Shown here: one piece after another, positions 1 to 12,624 of the stretch
How the letters are laid out: each line of letters opens with the position of its first letter
Position numbering within the stretch: the stretch's first letter is position 1
Made by a program: the position numbers and the translations under genes
NCBI GenBank assembly: GCA_016708585.1
Contig: JADJFK010000006.1
Span: 124,001 to 188,000 of the forward strand
Reading direction: 5' to 3'
Source: Sulfuritalea sp.
Lineage (GTDB): Bacteria; Pseudomonadota; Gammaproteobacteria; Burkholderiales; Rhodocyclaceae
Length of the DNA: 64,000 nt
The notes under the pieces: model-generated
What the model was told of the DNA's origin: nothing
What the model saw: only the letters and a program-made list of their open reading frames with translations
Databases searched by the model: none

Positions 1-250
1 CGGCGACTTCGGCGGCCAGCGCCTTCAGGCGCCGCGCGTAGTCGAGGCCCGCCACCGGATCGTGGATCGAGCAGGGGCCGACCACGACGAACACGCGCGG
101 GTCGCTGCCGTCGAGGATGCGCTGCAGGGCGCGCCGTCCCGCCAGCACCGACTCGGCGGCGGCATCCGACAGCGGCAGTCGGGCATGGACGTCCTCCGGC
201 GTCGGCAGGAGGTCGAAGGCTTCGATGTTGAGGTTTTCGGTCTGTTGCAT
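1..250 (-). CDS. aroG: DAHP synthase (3-deoxy-7-phosphoheptulonate synthase), N-terminal part
   Basis: The gene runs off the left edge, so only the first 83 residues are visible. The N-terminus MQQTENLNIEAFDLLPTP and the block VVVGPCSIHDPVAGLDYA are hallmarks of the class I AroF/G/H family. That family condenses phosphoenolpyruvate and erythrose 4-phosphate as the first step of aromatic amino-acid synthesis. The start is the ATG complementary to 248-250. It lies only 5 nt past the vapC stop on the same strand, so it may be read from the toxin-antitoxin promoter as well as any internal one. Which feedback-regulated isozyme it is cannot be told from this fragment. Confidence 0.9.
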   Translation of the reverse strand, partial: MQQTENLNIEAFDLLPTPEDVHARLPLSDAAAESVLAGRRALQRILDGSDPRVFVVVGPCSIHDPVAGLDYARRLKALAAEVA

Positions 251-255
251 GTCGG

Positions 256-642
256 TTACCAGATGCGTTTGATGCCGTAGTCGGAAAAGGCCCGGTCGGA
301 ACTGACCACGGGCAGCTTGCGGTTCCTTGCCTGTGCGACCAGCAGGCGGTCGAAGGGGTCGCGGTGATGCAGGGGCAGGCTTTCGATGGCGGCCACGTCG
401 TCGAGTTCGACGCCGAGCAGGCGAAAACCGTTGGCCTCGATGTGGCTCGCCACATAGCGGCCCACCGGTTGCGCCAGACGGATGCCACCCTGGCCGGCCT
501 TGACCGCCAGTTCCCAGGCAAGCACCACGCTGACCAGGATTTCGTTGTCCGGATTGGCGATGCAGGATTTGGCCCGCGTCGACAACCTGTCGTCGCCTTC
601 CACCCAGCGCAGGAAGGCATTCGTGTCGAGCAGCGCAATCAC
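256..642 (-). CDS. vapC: PIN-domain toxin (VapC family)
   Basis: The 128-residue protein fits a single PIN domain, a Mg-dependent RNase fold. It has the N-terminal LLDTNAFLRW motif with the first catalytic Asp, the central acidic residue in LAWELAVK, and the C-terminal HHRDPFDRLLVAQA block followed by VSSDRAF. The family is the toxin half of type II toxin-antitoxin systems and usually cleaves RNA. Its start codon overlaps the stop of the upstream antitoxin gene as ATGA, so translation is probably coupled. The RNA target cannot be read from sequence. Confidence 0.9.
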   Translation of the reverse strand: MIALLDTNAFLRWVEGDDRLSTRAKSCIANPDNEILVSVVLAWELAVKAGQGGIRLAQPVGRYVASHIEANGFRLLGVELDDVAAIESLPLHHRDPFDRLLVAQARNRKLPVVSSDRAFSDYGIKRIW

Positions 643-869
643 CCGGTGCAGTCCTCGAAGCCCTCCGGGATCGCGTCGAAATTGTCGGCCATGAAGAGGA
701 TCTGCCCCTTGCCCGAACCCGGAATGCGCTTGCCCGCCGGACGCTGGATGGGCACCAGCATCGCCAGCGGCTTGTTGTCGCGGGCGATGACGATTTCCTC
801 GCCCATCATGGCTTTCTGCACCAGCTCGGAGAGATGGGCCTTGGCTTCGGCGATGTTGAATTGCTGCAT
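639..869 (-). CDS. vapB: Phd/YefM-type antitoxin
   Basis: This 76-residue protein begins MQQFNIAEAKAHLSELVQKA, the Phd/YefM DNA-binding fold in which NIAEAKAHLS is characteristic. It continues with EEIVIARDNKPLAMLVP. The C-terminal half (GSGKGQILFMADNFDAIP) is typical of the toxin-binding tail. The ATG complementary to 867-869 is chosen because a purine-rich ribosome site lies just upstream and the Phd fold starts at the first residue. It is paired with vapC by a 4-nt overlap. The 27-bp palindrome upstream is the likely autoregulatory operator. Confidence 0.9.
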   Translation of the reverse strand: MQQFNIAEAKAHLSELVQKAMMGEEIVIARDNKPLAMLVPIQRPAGKRIPGSGKGQILFMADNFDAIPEGFEDCTG

Positions 870-885
870 GGCGGGGACTCCCTGA

Positions 886-912
886 TTGTTGGTCATTTTA
901 AATGACCAACAA
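886..912. promoter_or_regulatory. 27-bp palindrome, probable toxin-antitoxin operator
   Basis: Two perfect 13-bp arms (TTGTTGGTCATTT and its complement) flank one central base. The site begins 17 bp upstream of the antitoxin start. AT-rich perfect palindromes at this position are typical autoregulatory sites of Phd-family antitoxins. The repeat is seen directly; its function is inferred. Confidence 0.75.
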
Positions 913-1207
913 CGGCGGGTCAAGGCATGGTAACGGCAAATTGCAGATGGCAGCAGCGTCGTTTGGGGCGAGTGACTCCGGCCGCATTCGGCGAGTGCGG
1001 TCGTATACCCCGATATCGAAAGTCGGCGCTGGCGATACGGCGGCTGTTCCGCCGGTGCCGGCGCCCGGACTCCGGACTGCCGCCGCCGGCGCTGCAAATC
1101 GTGACGCGACCGGACCAAAAATCGGCGATTGACGGCTGCATGCAGCGTCAGGCACACTCCCGGCGAGACAGCTGGATTTACTGGCCTTCACGAGGAGCCC
1201 GGGGTAA
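913..1207. other. Intergenic region between the toxin-antitoxin operator and the kinase gene
   Basis: No convincing gene is seen here. The stretch contains one copy of the dispersed repeat (1018-1043), followed at once by a small GC hairpin (GGCGG/CCGCC). The kinase ribosome site (AGGAG) lies about 1191-1196. Confidence 0.6.
1018..1043 (+). repeat. Dispersed 24-bp repeat, copy 1 (intergenic)
   Basis: It reads GAAAGTCGGCGCTGGCG then ATACGGCGG. It lies between the toxin-antitoxin operator and the kinase gene. Confidence 0.8.
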
Positions 1208-2491
<1,284 letters not shown>

Positions 2492-2510
2492 CCCCGCGCC
2501 CTGGCGACGG

Positions 2511-3377
2511 CTAGCGGCCGATCTTTTCGTCGAGAAAGGCCTTGATCTCGAGGAACTTCGGCTCCTCGCGCTTGACGAACTCGACGGTGCAGTCGTCCAG
2601 ACCCGCCAGCAAGAAGCCTTCCTTCGATTCCGGCAGGACGATGGTGATGTAGCCCGCCAGCAAGGTGCTGGCCGGTTTCAGCTGGATCGAGGCGATCGCG
2701 TCGATGGGGATGTTCTTGTCGCCCTTGATGCCTTCCAGCAGGTCGCCCTTGAGGCTCTGCAGCAGCACTTTCATGCCCATCTTGCGCTTGATCACGACTT
2801 CCTTGTCATAGACTTCGAGGCGGTCGCCGGTTTTCGACTCGGCGCTCATCAGGACGCCCGGCGTCGTGGCATAGCCCATCTTGCAGGACGGGCACCTGCC
2901 TTCCGGCGCCTTGGCGTCCTTGGCTTGCCGTTTGTAGCCGCAGTGCGGGCATTCGCCTGCCGCCCGTGCGGCGCCGGCGGCCTTCGGTGCCGCAGGTCGC
3001 CTGGCCTGCGGCGCCTGTGGCGGTTTGCCTGCGTCTGCCGCCGGCGCCCTGGCCTTGTTCGCCGACGGGCCGGCATCGCCGCGCTTGACATCTTCCTCGA
3101 CGAAGCGGAGTTGGCAGTTTCCGACCGAAATCAGGTCCTCGTCGCTCAGCAGCAGCCGGGTGATCTTCCTGTCGTGCACGAAGGTGCCATTTACGCTGCC
3201 AAGATCCTCGATGACGTAGAGATCGCCGCAGCGGGTGATTACCGCATGCTCGTTGTCGGCATTGACATTGTCGAGGGGAATCTCATTGGACGCCTTGCTG
3301 CCAATGACCAGCCGGTCCTTGTTGATCGGGAATTCCCCGAGCAGTTGACCATTCGCGTTGATAACCAGCTTCGGCAT
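2511..3377 (-). CDS. FHA-domain protein with zinc ribbon
   Basis: The predicted 288-residue protein starts at MPKLVINANGQ, preceded by a GAGGG ribosome site; an upstream extension to 3449 is possible but less likely. The FHA domain covers about residues 10-95 (RLVIGSKASNEI, DNEHAVI, DLGSVNGTFV), the fold that recognises phosphothreonine. An Ala/Pro-rich linker follows, then a CPHCGYK ... CPSCKMGY zinc ribbon, and a C-terminal beta-rich domain of unknown role (about residues 185-288). The gene is convergent with the Ser/Thr kinase, which makes it a plausible phospho-reader of that kinase, though this is inference. Confidence 0.85.
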   Translation of the reverse strand: MPKLVINANGQLLGEFPINKDRLVIGSKASNEIPLDNVNADNEHAVITRCGDLYVIEDLGSVNGTFVHDRKITRLLLSDEDLISVGNCQLRFVEEDVKRGDAGPSANKARAPAADAGKPPQAPQARRPAAPKAAGAARAAGECPHCGYKRQAKDAKAPEGRCPSCKMGYATTPGVLMSAESKTGDRLEVYDKEVVIKRKMGMKVLLQSLKGDLLEGIKGDKNIPIDAIASIQLKPASTLLAGYITIVLPESKEGFLLAGLDDCTVEFVKREEPKFLEIKAFLDEKIGR

Positions 3378-3568
3378 GCCGCTTCCCTCGAGAATTTTGC
3401 CTTCCAATGGTGCAAGCATAGCGCAAGGATCGGCGACATGCAGATACACCGGGAGTCGCGCACGAGTCCAGCACGGTTGCGCCCGGGCTTGCGGCGACGG
3501 GAGCCGGCACTATTTTCCGAGCGGGCCCTCGTCGGCCCTCGCGAGGCCCGCCGACCGGCGCAGGCGCG

Positions 3569-7027
<3,459 letters not shown>

Positions 7028-7110
7028 GGAAAGCGCCAGGCAAAGAGGCGCGAATTATATGTCTGCCAACCAACGGAAGGCAGACGGTATCTCCTGGTGG
7101 GATACGCAGC

Positions 7111-7133
7111 GCCGTCCCGCCGCCGCCGACTTT
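7111..7133 (-). repeat. Dispersed 24-bp repeat, copy 3 (intergenic)
   Basis: On the minus strand it reads AAAGTCGGCGGCGGCGGGACGGC. It lies between the end of the GGDEF/EAL gene and mfd, which are on the same strand. Confidence 0.75.
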
Positions 7134-7200
7134 CCCGCCGCGGCGAGGCGGGTCGGGCGTTGCGCCGCGGATCGGGCCTGGTCGCGCCGCGGACGGAGGC

Positions 7201-10146
7201 TCAGCCGGCGCGCAGGAAGGCCTCGAACCGGTCCATCGGCAGCGGGTGGCTGAACAGGTAGCCCTGATAGGCGCGGCAGCCCTGGCGGGCGAGGAATCCC
7301 CGCTGCGCCTCGGTTTCCACGCCCTCCGCGATAACCGTCAGGCCCATGGCCTCGGCCAGCGAGACGATCATCTTTGCGATGGCGGCATCGTTGCTGTCGG
7401 TGAGGATGTCGCGGACGAAGCCCTGGTCGATCTTGAGCTGGTCCAGCGGCAGGCGCTTCAGGTAGGACAGCGAGGAGTACCCGGTGCCGAAATCGTCCAG
7501 CGCGAAGCTGACGCCCGCGGCCCGCAAGGCGGTCATCTTTTCGATGACATCCTCGATGTCGCGCACCAGCAGGCTCTCGGTCAGTTCCAGCTTCAGCCGT
7601 TGCGGGTTGGCGCCGGTCTGGGCGATCACGTCCAGCACCTGCCCGACGAATTCGCTGTGGTGGAACTGGCGCGCGCTGACATTCACCGCGATCGTCATGT
7701 GATCCATCTCGGGACGTTGCGCCCATGCCGCCAGCTGGTTGCAGGCGCTTTCCATGACCCAGTGGCCGACGGACAGGATCAGCCCGGTCTCCTCGGCCAA
7801 TGGAATGAAAACCTGGGGCGAGACGAGGCCGCGTTCCGGATGCTGCCAGCGCAGCAGCGCTTCGGCGCCGGTGGCACGGCCGTCGGCGTCGACCTGCGTC
7901 TGGTAGTACAGCTGGAACTCGCTGTTCTTGACCGCCTCGCGCAGGTCCGCCTCCAGCGCGACGCGCAGCATGATGGCCGCCTGCATGTCCGGATCGAAAA
8001 AGCGCAGGCTGTTGCGTCCCGATGCCTTGGCCTGGTACATCGCCAGGTCGGCGCGTTTCATGAGCTCGTCGATGCCTTCGGTACTTTTTGCGAACAGCGC
8101 GATGCCGATGCTGGTCGTGCTGTGATGCAAGGCGCCGCCGAGCTGGTAGGGCTGGCGGCACTGGTTGAGTATCTTCTCGGTGACGACTTCGGCCTGGCTG
8201 GCGGCTATCAGCGGATCGCCGCTCAGGTCCTGCAGCATCACCACGAACTCGTCGCCGCCGAGGCGGGCGACGGTATCGCCGTCACGCACGCAATTGGTCA
8301 GGCGCTGCGCGACCTGGCGCAGCAACTGGTCGCCGGTATCGTGGCCCAGGGTGTCGTTGAGGGTCTTGAAGTTGTCGAGGTCGATGAACAGCAATGCGCC
8401 GTGCTTCGAGCTTCGGGAACTGGAGGATATCGCCTGGCGCAGGCGATCGTGCAACAGGCGGCGGTTGGGCAGGTCGGTCAGCGGATCGTAGAAGGCCAGG
8501 CTGTTGATTTCATTCTCCGCCTTCTTGCTGGCGGTGATGTCGGCGGCGATCGCGATGTAGCGCAGCACGCGGCCGGCATCATCGTAAAGCGCCGAAATGG
8601 TGATGCGTTCCGGATAGATCTCGCCGCTCTTTCTGCGGTTCCAGATTTCCCCCTGCCATTGGCCGGCGTTCTGCAGCGCGGCCCACATCTCCTGGTAGAA
8701 ACCGCGGGTATGCTGTCCCGACTTGAGGATATTCGGGGTCTGTCCCACCAGTTCCCCTTCGGTATAGCCCGTCATCTTGCAGAAGGCCCGATTGACGCTG
8801 ATGATCCGGTTGTCGGCATCGCAGATCAGGATGGCCTCGCTGGTGCCTTCGAAGACGGAAGCGGCGACCCGCAACTGCTCCTCGCGGTTGACCAGCGACT
8901 GCTGCTGTTGCCGGATGCGCTCCTGCAGCCGGTTGAAGCTGTCCAGCATCAGCCGGATTTCCCTGCCTCCCTCGAGCGGCAGCGGGCGCAGCGGTTCCTG
9001 GTCGGCCGTCATCGCATCGATGGTTCCCGCCGAGCGGCCCAGGGGACTGAGCTGGCTGTGCAGGAAGAGCCATATCAGCACGGCGATCACCACCGAAGCC
9101 AGCGCGGCATTCTTGTAGATTTCGCGCTGCAGCGCATCGATCGGCTTGAAGGCGGTGGAGGTCGGCAGCGTGGCGAAGACCAGCCAGCCCGTGCTGGTGA
9201 CGCGCTTTGCCGAATTCAGGATCTCGGCGCCCTGGGCATCGATGGCGATGCCGGAACCTTCATGACCCTGCTTGTAACGGTCATACATGGTATTGACCCC
9301 GGGCGGCGGTTCCGGCTGCAGGATATTGGCCGGATCGGTCGATGACACGAACACGCCATCGACGAACGAGATGACGTGTAGGTCGCCCTCCATGCGAACC
9401 TTCGACGGCAGGATCTCGCTCAGCAGATCCTGGCCGGCGACCTGGCTGGAGCCGGCGAGTACGCCGACGACCTCGTCCCGTTGATTCCTGATCGGCACGG
9501 CGATGTTGATGACCGGCTTGCCCGTGCGCCGATCGAGGACCGGCCTGCCGATGGCCGGCTTTCCCGAGGCCATGACTTTCCGGAAGAAATCCGGATTCGC
9601 GGGCTCGCCGTCGTCGCGCCCCTCCGGGTTCGCCGTGTTCGCAAGTTCGACGCCCTTCGCCGAGATGACCGACATGCCGGCATTGAACAGGCGCTCGGCG
9701 GGTTTGCCGGTCGCCAGCAGCCCCTGCAAGCGGCCGCGATGTGCCATCAACTCGGGAGTTATCTGCGCGGCGGCATCCCCCAGCGCACTGATACGCAGGT
9801 TGATCGCCTCGTCGAGGTTGCCGGCCACGTGCCTGACGATCTGCGACTGCTGCGCCGTCAGGCTGGTCTTGAAACTGTCGCGGACCTTGACCCCCATGTC
9901 GTGCGCCAGGACCCAGATGGTGCTGACGAACAGCACCACGGTAAAGGTGGCGATCGTGGTCTTCAGGTCAAGCAGGCTACGCGCAGCGAACCGTTTGTTC
10001 ACAATTGGCAATTCCGCATCAATCCCATGCAAGCCGGGTACGTCGAACATCCGCACCATCGCTTGGCGCTGCAATCCCGTGCGACCGTGCCGGACAAAAA
10101 CTTCCCGGCCGATGATACGACGTCCGTTTGGCCGCAAAACGGTCAA
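7201..10146 (-). CDS. Membrane Cache-PAS-GGDEF-EAL protein (c-di-GMP turnover)
   Basis: The open frame is up to 981 residues. A transmembrane helix at about 62-82 and a second at about 345-365 enclose a periplasmic Cache-type sensor domain. A HAMP-like segment follows, then a PAS domain (about 430-550), a GGDEF domain with an intact GGDEF at about 631 (RLGGDEFVVM), and an EAL domain beginning EALLRW near 760. Both the diguanylate cyclase and the phosphodiesterase motifs look intact, so the net activity on c-di-GMP cannot be decided. The first 30 or so residues (MTVLRPNGRR...) are of doubtful reality; a downstream start such as MVRMFD or later is possible. Confidence 0.92.
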   Translation of the reverse strand: MTVLRPNGRRIIGREVFVRHGRTGLQRQAMVRMFDVPGLHGIDAELPIVNKRFAARSLLDLKTTIATFTVVLFVSTIWVLAHDMGVKVRDSFKTSLTAQQSQIVRHVAGNLDEAINLRISALGDAAAQITPELMAHRGRLQGLLATGKPAERLFNAGMSVISAKGVELANTANPEGRDDGEPANPDFFRKVMASGKPAIGRPVLDRRTGKPVINIAVPIRNQRDEVVGVLAGSSQVAGQDLLSEILPSKVRMEGDLHVISFVDGVFVSSTDPANILQPEPPPGVNTMYDRYKQGHEGSGIAIDAQGAEILNSAKRVTSTGWLVFATLPTSTAFKPIDALQREIYKNAALASVVIAVLIWLFLHSQLSPLGRSAGTIDAMTADQEPLRPLPLEGGREIRLMLDSFNRLQERIRQQQQSLVNREEQLRVAASVFEGTSEAILICDADNRIISVNRAFCKMTGYTEGELVGQTPNILKSGQHTRGFYQEMWAALQNAGQWQGEIWNRRKSGEIYPERITISALYDDAGRVLRYIAIAADITASKKAENEINSLAFYDPLTDLPNRRLLHDRLRQAISSSSRSSKHGALLFIDLDNFKTLNDTLGHDTGDQLLRQVAQRLTNCVRDGDTVARLGGDEFVVMLQDLSGDPLIAASQAEVVTEKILNQCRQPYQLGGALHHSTTSIGIALFAKSTEGIDELMKRADLAMYQAKASGRNSLRFFDPDMQAAIMLRVALEADLREAVKNSEFQLYYQTQVDADGRATGAEALLRWQHPERGLVSPQVFIPLAEETGLILSVGHWVMESACNQLAAWAQRPEMDHMTIAVNVSARQFHHSEFVGQVLDVIAQTGANPQRLKLELTESLLVRDIEDVIEKMTALRAAGVSFALDDFGTGYSSLSYLKRLPLDQLKIDQGFVRDILTDSNDAAIAKMIVSLAEAMGLTVIAEGVETEAQRGFLARQGCRAYQGYLFSHPLPMDRFEAFLRAG

Positions 10147-10251
10147 AAGTCACGGAAGGGCGGCAATAGTCGGGGTTTGACGGACCGCGGACCGGGTTTC
10201 AGGCTCGGCGGGCGAGTATTCCGGGAGCATGCAGGCGCCGCCTGCAAACAT

Positions 10252-10277
10252 GAAAGTCGGCGCTGGCGGTACGGCGG
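10252..10277 (+). repeat. Dispersed 24-bp repeat, copy 4 (intergenic, joined to amrS fragment)
   Basis: It reads GAAAGTCGGCGCTGGCG then GTACGGCGG and continues directly into an amrS 3'-end fragment. The same junction occurs at copy 7. Confidence 0.85.
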
Positions 10278-10333
10278 TTTAGCTCACGCCCCCGCGTGCA
10301 GCCTGACCCGAATCCGCTGCGGGCCGAAGGGCG
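10278..10333 (-). pseudogene. amrS 3'-end fragment, short copy
   Basis: On the minus strand the fragment encodes the last ~14 codons of an AmrS protein, ending RLHAGA and a TGA stop. It matches the fragment at 15.7 kb with only three differences over ~78 bp when the adjoining repeat is included. It resembles the tail of the intact amrS at 17.4 kb less closely. It is a duplicated scrap with no coding function. Confidence 0.75.
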
Positions 10334-10427
10334 CCCGGTAGCCTCGACTGCACTTGTCGCCATCCGGGTGGCCAGGCAGGGCAGAATATTTACGCTCTTT
10401 TTACGGCGCGCGGCGTAGCATGAATTC

Positions 10428-11933
10428 ATGGTCGACCTGCATTCATCGCCCGTTCGCGGCGGCTATTTCAAGGCGGCACTGGCCTGCCTGGCGGCAACGG
10501 CGCTGACGCTGCCCCTGCGGGGCGTGGTCGATGCCGCCAACATCGTCATGATCTTCCTGCTGGTGGTGGCGCTGGTGGCGGTCCGGCTGGGCAGCGGGCC
10601 GGCGATCCTCGCCGCCTTCGGCGGTGTCGCCCTGTTCGATTTCTTTTTCGTGCCGCCGCATTTCTCGATGGCGGTGGCCGATGCCCAGTACCTGATCACC
10701 TTCGCCGTGATGCTGGCGGTGGCCCTGGTGATCGGCCAGCTCGCCGCGCGTCTGCGCGAAAAGGCCGTGCTCGCGGCGCAGCGCGAGGAGGAGATGCGCG
10801 CGCTCTACGACATGGCCAAGGAACTGTCCGGCGCCATCGCCGCGGAGCAGGTGGCCGACATCGTGCGCGGTTTCCTTTCCCGCCGGCTTCAACTGGAGGC
10901 CGTCCTCTATGTCCCGCGCGCCGATGACACGCTGCTGGCGATCCCGGCGGCGCAAGGCGGCGAGTGCTGCCAGGACCACGTACGCGCGGTCCATGCGCAA
11001 GGCCGGTCGATGTTCCTCGCGGCGGAGGAGAGCGGCTACCGCCCCGCGCTGGCGCTGCCGTTGGCCTCGCCGCTGCGCACGCGCGGCGTGCTGCTGGTGT
11101 TCGGCGAACATGCCGAGCAGGTCTGCGCCGCCGAACGGCGACCGCTGCTCGATGCCGTGGCGTCGCTGACCGCTATCGTCGTCGAGCGCCTGCACTACGG
11201 CGAGGTGCTGCAGGAAGTCACGCTGCGCATGGAATCCGAGCGCCTGCGCAGCGCCCTGCTGTCGGCCGTATCGCACGACCTGCGCACGCCCTTGACGGTG
11301 CTGGTGGGCATGGCCGATGCCTTGACGCTGACACGTCCGGCGCTGCCGCCGGCGGCGCTGGAATCGGCGGCGGCGATCCGCGAGCATGCCCTGCGCCTGT
11401 CGGAGCTGGTGCACAAGCTGCTCGACATGGCGCGCCTGCAGACCGGCAAGCTCGTGCTGAACAAGGAATGGCAGCCGCTGGAGGAAGTCGTCGGCAGCAG
11501 CCTACAGGCCATGGCGGGGCTGCTGGTGGGACGCGAAATCCGCGTCGAGCTGGCGCCCGACCTGCCGCCGCTGGAATTCGACGCCGTGCTGCTGGAACGC
11601 GTGTTCTGCAACCTGCTGGAGAACACGGCGAAATATGCGCCGCAGGGCGCGATCGTGATCGCGGCGCAAGTGGCCGGTGAGACGGTCGAAGTCTCCGTCG
11701 CCGATGCCGGGCCGGGCCTGCCGGCGAATCTGGGGGACAGCGTCTTCGAGCCCTTCGAGCGCGGCAGCCATGCGGCGGCCGGTGTCGGCCTCGGCCTGGC
11801 CATCTGCCGTGCGATCGTCGAGGTGCATGGCGGCAGCATCCGTGCCGAGCCGCGCCCCGAAGGCGGCACGCGCATGATGTTCACCCTGCCGCTGGGCACG
11901 CCGCCGCTGCTGGAGGAGGAAGACGGTGAGTGA
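10428..11933 (+). CDS. kdpD: KdpD-like sensor histidine kinase lacking the N-terminal KdpD/Usp part
   Basis: The 501-residue protein starts directly with the four-helix membrane domain of KdpD (hydrophobic stretches within about residues 15-105, including FDFFFVPPHFS). It continues with a GAF-like region and a HisKA domain with SHDLRTPLT (His about 283). A HATPase domain follows, with VFCNLLENTAKYAP and GLGLAICRAIVEVHGG. Canonical KdpD is ~890 residues and carries N-terminal KdpD and Usp domains that are absent here. Its stop overlaps the GTG start of the response regulator by 8 nt, and the next gene is kup, so it most likely senses potassium or osmotic state. No kdpFABC genes are nearby. Confidence 0.9.
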   Translation: MVDLHSSPVRGGYFKAALACLAATALTLPLRGVVDAANIVMIFLLVVALVAVRLGSGPAILAAFGGVALFDFFFVPPHFSMAVADAQYLITFAVMLAVALVIGQLAARLREKAVLAAQREEEMRALYDMAKELSGAIAAEQVADIVRGFLSRRLQLEAVLYVPRADDTLLAIPAAQGGECCQDHVRAVHAQGRSMFLAAEESGYRPALALPLASPLRTRGVLLVFGEHAEQVCAAERRPLLDAVASLTAIVVERLHYGEVLQEVTLRMESERLRSALLSAVSHDLRTPLTVLVGMADALTLTRPALPPAALESAAAIREHALRLSELVHKLLDMARLQTGKLVLNKEWQPLEEVVGSSLQAMAGLLVGREIRVELAPDLPPLEFDAVLLERVFCNLLENTAKYAPQGAIVIAAQVAGETVEVSVADAGPGLPANLGDSVFEPFERGSHAAAGVGLGLAICRAIVEVHGGSIRAEPRPEGGTRMMFTLPLGTPPLLEEEDGE

Positions 11934-12624
11934 ACAGCGGCCCCTGATTTTGGTGGTCGAGGATGAGCCGCAGATCCGGCGTTTCGTCTGCGCCGCGCTG
12001 GAGGATGAAGGCCGCGTCAGCGAAGCCGCGACTGCCGCCGCGGCGCTGGAAGCCTTCAGCGGGCAGACGCCGGCGCTGGCCATCATCGACCTCGGCCTGC
12101 CGGACCGCGACGGCGTGGATCTGATCCGCGAACTGCGCGGCTGGAACCCTTTGCCCATCCTGGTCCTGTCCGCCCGCTCGGCCGAGGCGGAGAAGGTCGG
12201 GGCACTGGATGCCGGCGCCGACGACTACCTGACCAAGCCATTCGGCGTGCTCGAACTGCAGGCGCGGGTGCGCGCCCTGCTGCGGCGGCAGAAAGTCGGC
12301 GCCGGCGAGACGGTGATCGAGTTCGGCGCCATCCGCGTCGACCGCGTGCACCGCACGGTGACGCGCGACGGCGCGGCGATCCACCTGACGCCCATCGAAT
12401 ACCGCCTGCTCGGCGTGCTGCTGGGCAATGCCGGCCGCGTGCTGACGCACCGCCAGTTGCTCAAGGAAGTGTGGGGGCCGGGGCATGCCGAACGCGGGCA
12501 TTACCTGCGCATCTACATCGGCCACTTGCGGCAGAAGCTCGAAGCCGACCCGGCGCGGCCGCGCCACCTGCTGACGGAAACCGGCGTCGGCTACCGTTTC
12601 CAACTCCAGGACAGTGTTCCATGA
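11926..12624 (+). CDS. kdpE: KdpE-like OmpR-family response regulator
   Basis: The 232-residue regulator starts at GTG after GGAGGAGGAAGA, overlapping the kinase gene by 8 nt. The receiver domain has the acidic pair EDE near the N-terminus, the phospho-acceptor Asp55 in IIDLGLPDRDG, and Lys in LTKPFG (about 104). The winged helix covers about 135-230 (GVGYRFQL near the end). Between the domains, residues ~122-130 are KVGAGET, encoded by a copy of the dispersed repeat. The kdpE-like stop overlaps the kup start as ATGA, so the three genes appear translationally coupled. Confidence 0.92.
   Translation: MSEQRPLILVVEDEPQIRRFVCAALEDEGRVSEAATAAAALEAFSGQTPALAIIDLGLPDRDGVDLIRELRGWNPLPILVLSARSAEAEKVGALDAGADDYLTKPFGVLELQARVRALLRRQKVGAGETVIEFGAIRVDRVHRTVTRDGAAIHLTPIEYRLLGVLLGNAGRVLTHRQLLKEVWGPGHAERGHYLRIYIGHLRQKLEADPARPRHLLTETGVGYRFQLQDSVP
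12291..12314 (+). repeat. Dispersed 24-bp repeat, copy 5 (inside the kdpE-like gene)
   Basis: It reads GAAAGTCGGCGCCGGCG then AGACGGT. It encodes KVGAGET in the linker between receiver and DNA-binding domains. Confidence 0.85.

Larger units (their letters stand above)
10147..10427. other. Intergenic region upstream of the kdpD-like gene
   Basis: No gene is seen. The region holds dispersed repeat copy 4 followed without a gap by a ~56-bp fragment of an amrS 3' end. The remaining ~90 bp before the kdpD-like start carries its promoter, of which I see only an AT-rich patch near 10389-10402. Confidence 0.6.
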
